Origin: Pseudoalteromonas luteoviolacea
GTDB taxonomy: Bacteria > Pseudomonadota > Gammaproteobacteria > Enterobacterales > Alteromonadaceae
NCBI RefSeq assembly: GCF_021654285.1
Contig: NZ_JAKFZS010000010.1
Coordinates: 124,001 to 188,000, forward strand
Direction: 5' to 3'
DNA: 64,000 bases
The stretch's first letter is position 1; every line of letters begins with the position of its first letter. The notes beneath the pieces are model-generated. The model did not search any database, was not told where the DNA came from, and saw only the letters and a program-made list of their open reading frames with translations. Shown here piece by piece: positions 63,139 to 64,000 of the stretch. Position numbers and translations under genes: made by a program.

Positions 63139-64000
63139 ATGTATAGAGTGATTGATAAACAGGCGTTATTAAAACGCCTGTTTTTGTATTTTCTGCCGCT
63201 TACCCTGATAGGTATTCTGCTTGGTGCGCCTTTTGTGATGTTATTTCTGGGCGCAACAGTGTTATTGTTTTGGCATTTTAAGCAGCTCTATAAGTTGAGT
63301 GATTGGTTGATCAATCAACGCAGCTTTAATCCTCCTGAAGGATCTGGTGCGTGGGAGCAAATTTTCGAAGGGATATATCACCTTCAACATCGCAATCGTA
63401 AAAAGCGTAATGAGCTTGCTGCTTTGATCCGTCGCTTTCGTGAAGGTGCTGAGGCGGTGCCCGATGCAGTGATCGTGATGCAGCAGGATCTTAGTATTAT
63501 TTGGTGCAATCAGTTGGCGCTGAAGATCTTAGGGCTGCAATGGCCGACTGATCATGGTCAGCGATTGGATAACCTGATCCGTGATCCCAAGTTTGTGAAG
63601 TATATGCAAGATCATAATTTCACCGATCCGTTGGAGTTAGAAAGCGGCCACAACGATGAACGAGTGTTAGAATTTCGGGTAATGCCCTATGCTGAGCAGC
63701 TGATGATGGTTGTGCGTGACATTTCAAGACTCAAAAAACTTGAGCAAATGCGCAAAGATTTCGTTGCTAATGTGTCGCATGAACTTCGCACACCTTTGAC
63801 CGTGGTCACGGGCTATCTAGAAATGATGGAAGGTGACAATATGCCACCGCCTGCGATGTGGCAAAAAGCACATTTAACCATGATTGAGCAGTGCAAGCGC
63901 ATGGACAGCTTAGTGAATCAGCTGCTTTCTCTATCCCGTATTGAAGGTGATAGAGATCAGGGTAATGATAAGGCCGTTAACGTACCTGGTATGTTGCAGT
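63139..64000 (+). CDS. phoR: phosphate regulon sensor kinase PhoR, 3' end cut by the window
   Basis: Reads in frame from ATG 63139 to the window edge (287 codons). Two TM helices at the N-terminus (LFLYFLPLTLIGILLG; FVMLFLGATVLLFW), the RNRKKRNELAALIRRFREGAEAVPDAVIVMQ linker, a PAS domain, and the phospho-accepting HELRTPLTVV at about 215. It is 61 bases after phoB. The catalytic ATPase domain is outside the window. Confidence 0.93.
   Translation, partial: MYRVIDKQALLKRLFLYFLPLTLIGILLGAPFVMLFLGATVLLFWHFKQLYKLSDWLINQRSFNPPEGSGAWEQIFEGIYHLQHRNRKKRNELAALIRRFREGAEAVPDAVIVMQQDLSIIWCNQLALKILGLQWPTDHGQRLDNLIRDPKFVKYMQDHNFTDPLELESGHNDERVLEFRVMPYAEQLMMVVRDISRLKKLEQMRKDFVANVSHELRTPLTVVTGYLEMMEGDNMPPPAMWQKAHLTMIEQCKRMDSLVNQLLSLSRIEGDRDQGNDKAVNVPGMLQ

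Noticed and set aside
1..64000. CRISPR arrays, tRNA or rRNA genes.
   Set aside because: No regularly spaced direct repeats and no cloverleaf-like or rRNA-like segment was found on reading both strands.

Overview
The window looks like chromosome 1 of a marine gammaproteobacterium of the Pseudoalteromonas/Alteromonadales type. The housekeeping genes (GalU, RecG, SpoT, RpoZ, Gmk, YicC, Rph, PyrE, Mpl, UbiX, Epd-Pgk-Fba, PhoB-PhoR) are gammaproteobacterial. The set AsnC/AsnA, PanP, a CrbS-like symporter-kinase beside DUF4212 plus an acetate-type symporter, and a FapA-like DUF342 protein fits that order. The assignment is inferred from gene content and protein similarity by eye; no 16S gene is present.

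Layout. 1-14.6 kb is mostly core: the 3' part of galU, a degenerate recombinase, a ribbon-helix-helix/VOC divergent pair, recG, trmH, asnC<>asnA, fapA, and a leftward block gmk-rpoZ-spoT-ridA preceded by a chemotaxis receptor gene. 14.6-20.0 kb is an accessory scar: two small unknown genes (one cut by an IS), a truncated and frameshifted IS3-family element, a two-gene operon (Mut7-C RNase-like protein plus an atypical SDR broken by a 34-bp tandem duplication), and the N-terminal stub of an old island integrase.

20.0-37.5 kb is a genomic island of about 17.5 kb inserted at the 3' end of yicC. It is bounded by a 17-bp identical repeat (21 bp with one mismatch) and carries its own DUF4102-type integrase next to yicC. 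Its left half holds mobility and maintenance genes: a Gp2-like replication protein, an LRAT-fold protein, a short tyrosine recombinase, two DUF2787-type proteins, a RadC/JAMM protein, a degenerate RNase H-like protein and an AlpA-type regulator. The insertion site and the AlpA/integrase pair resemble the SXT/R391-mobilised islands (MGIs) described at yicC. Its right half is a defence cluster: small HTH protein, Mrr-type endonuclease, HsdR, HsdS, an ABC-type ATPase, an HNH-like protein, then HsdM. The ATPase/HNH pair sits between hsdS and hsdM with overlapping reading frames, so a Septu-like module appears wired into a type I restriction operon. This is the most interesting object in the window.

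37.5-64 kb returns to core: yicC<>rph-pyrE, mpl-ubiX-ABC transporter, a TrmB-like methyltransferase, a degenerate GGDEF/EAL sensor, panP, a GAF-GGDEF cyclase, the CrbS-like hybrid kinase divergent from DUF4212-symporter-DUF294-exonuclease, the epd-pgk-fbaA glycolytic cluster, and phoB-phoR. Between fbaA and phoB lies an unusual 301-bp stretch with 13 GATC sites, followed by a near-consensus Pho box.

The order rph-yicC-[variable]-gmk-rpoZ-spoT-trmH-recG matches the E. coli arrangement in outline, so yicC-gmk is an old insertion hot spot. The integrase stub at 19.6 kb, with its own degenerate arm-type motifs and the left att copy, suggests at least two successive integrations there.
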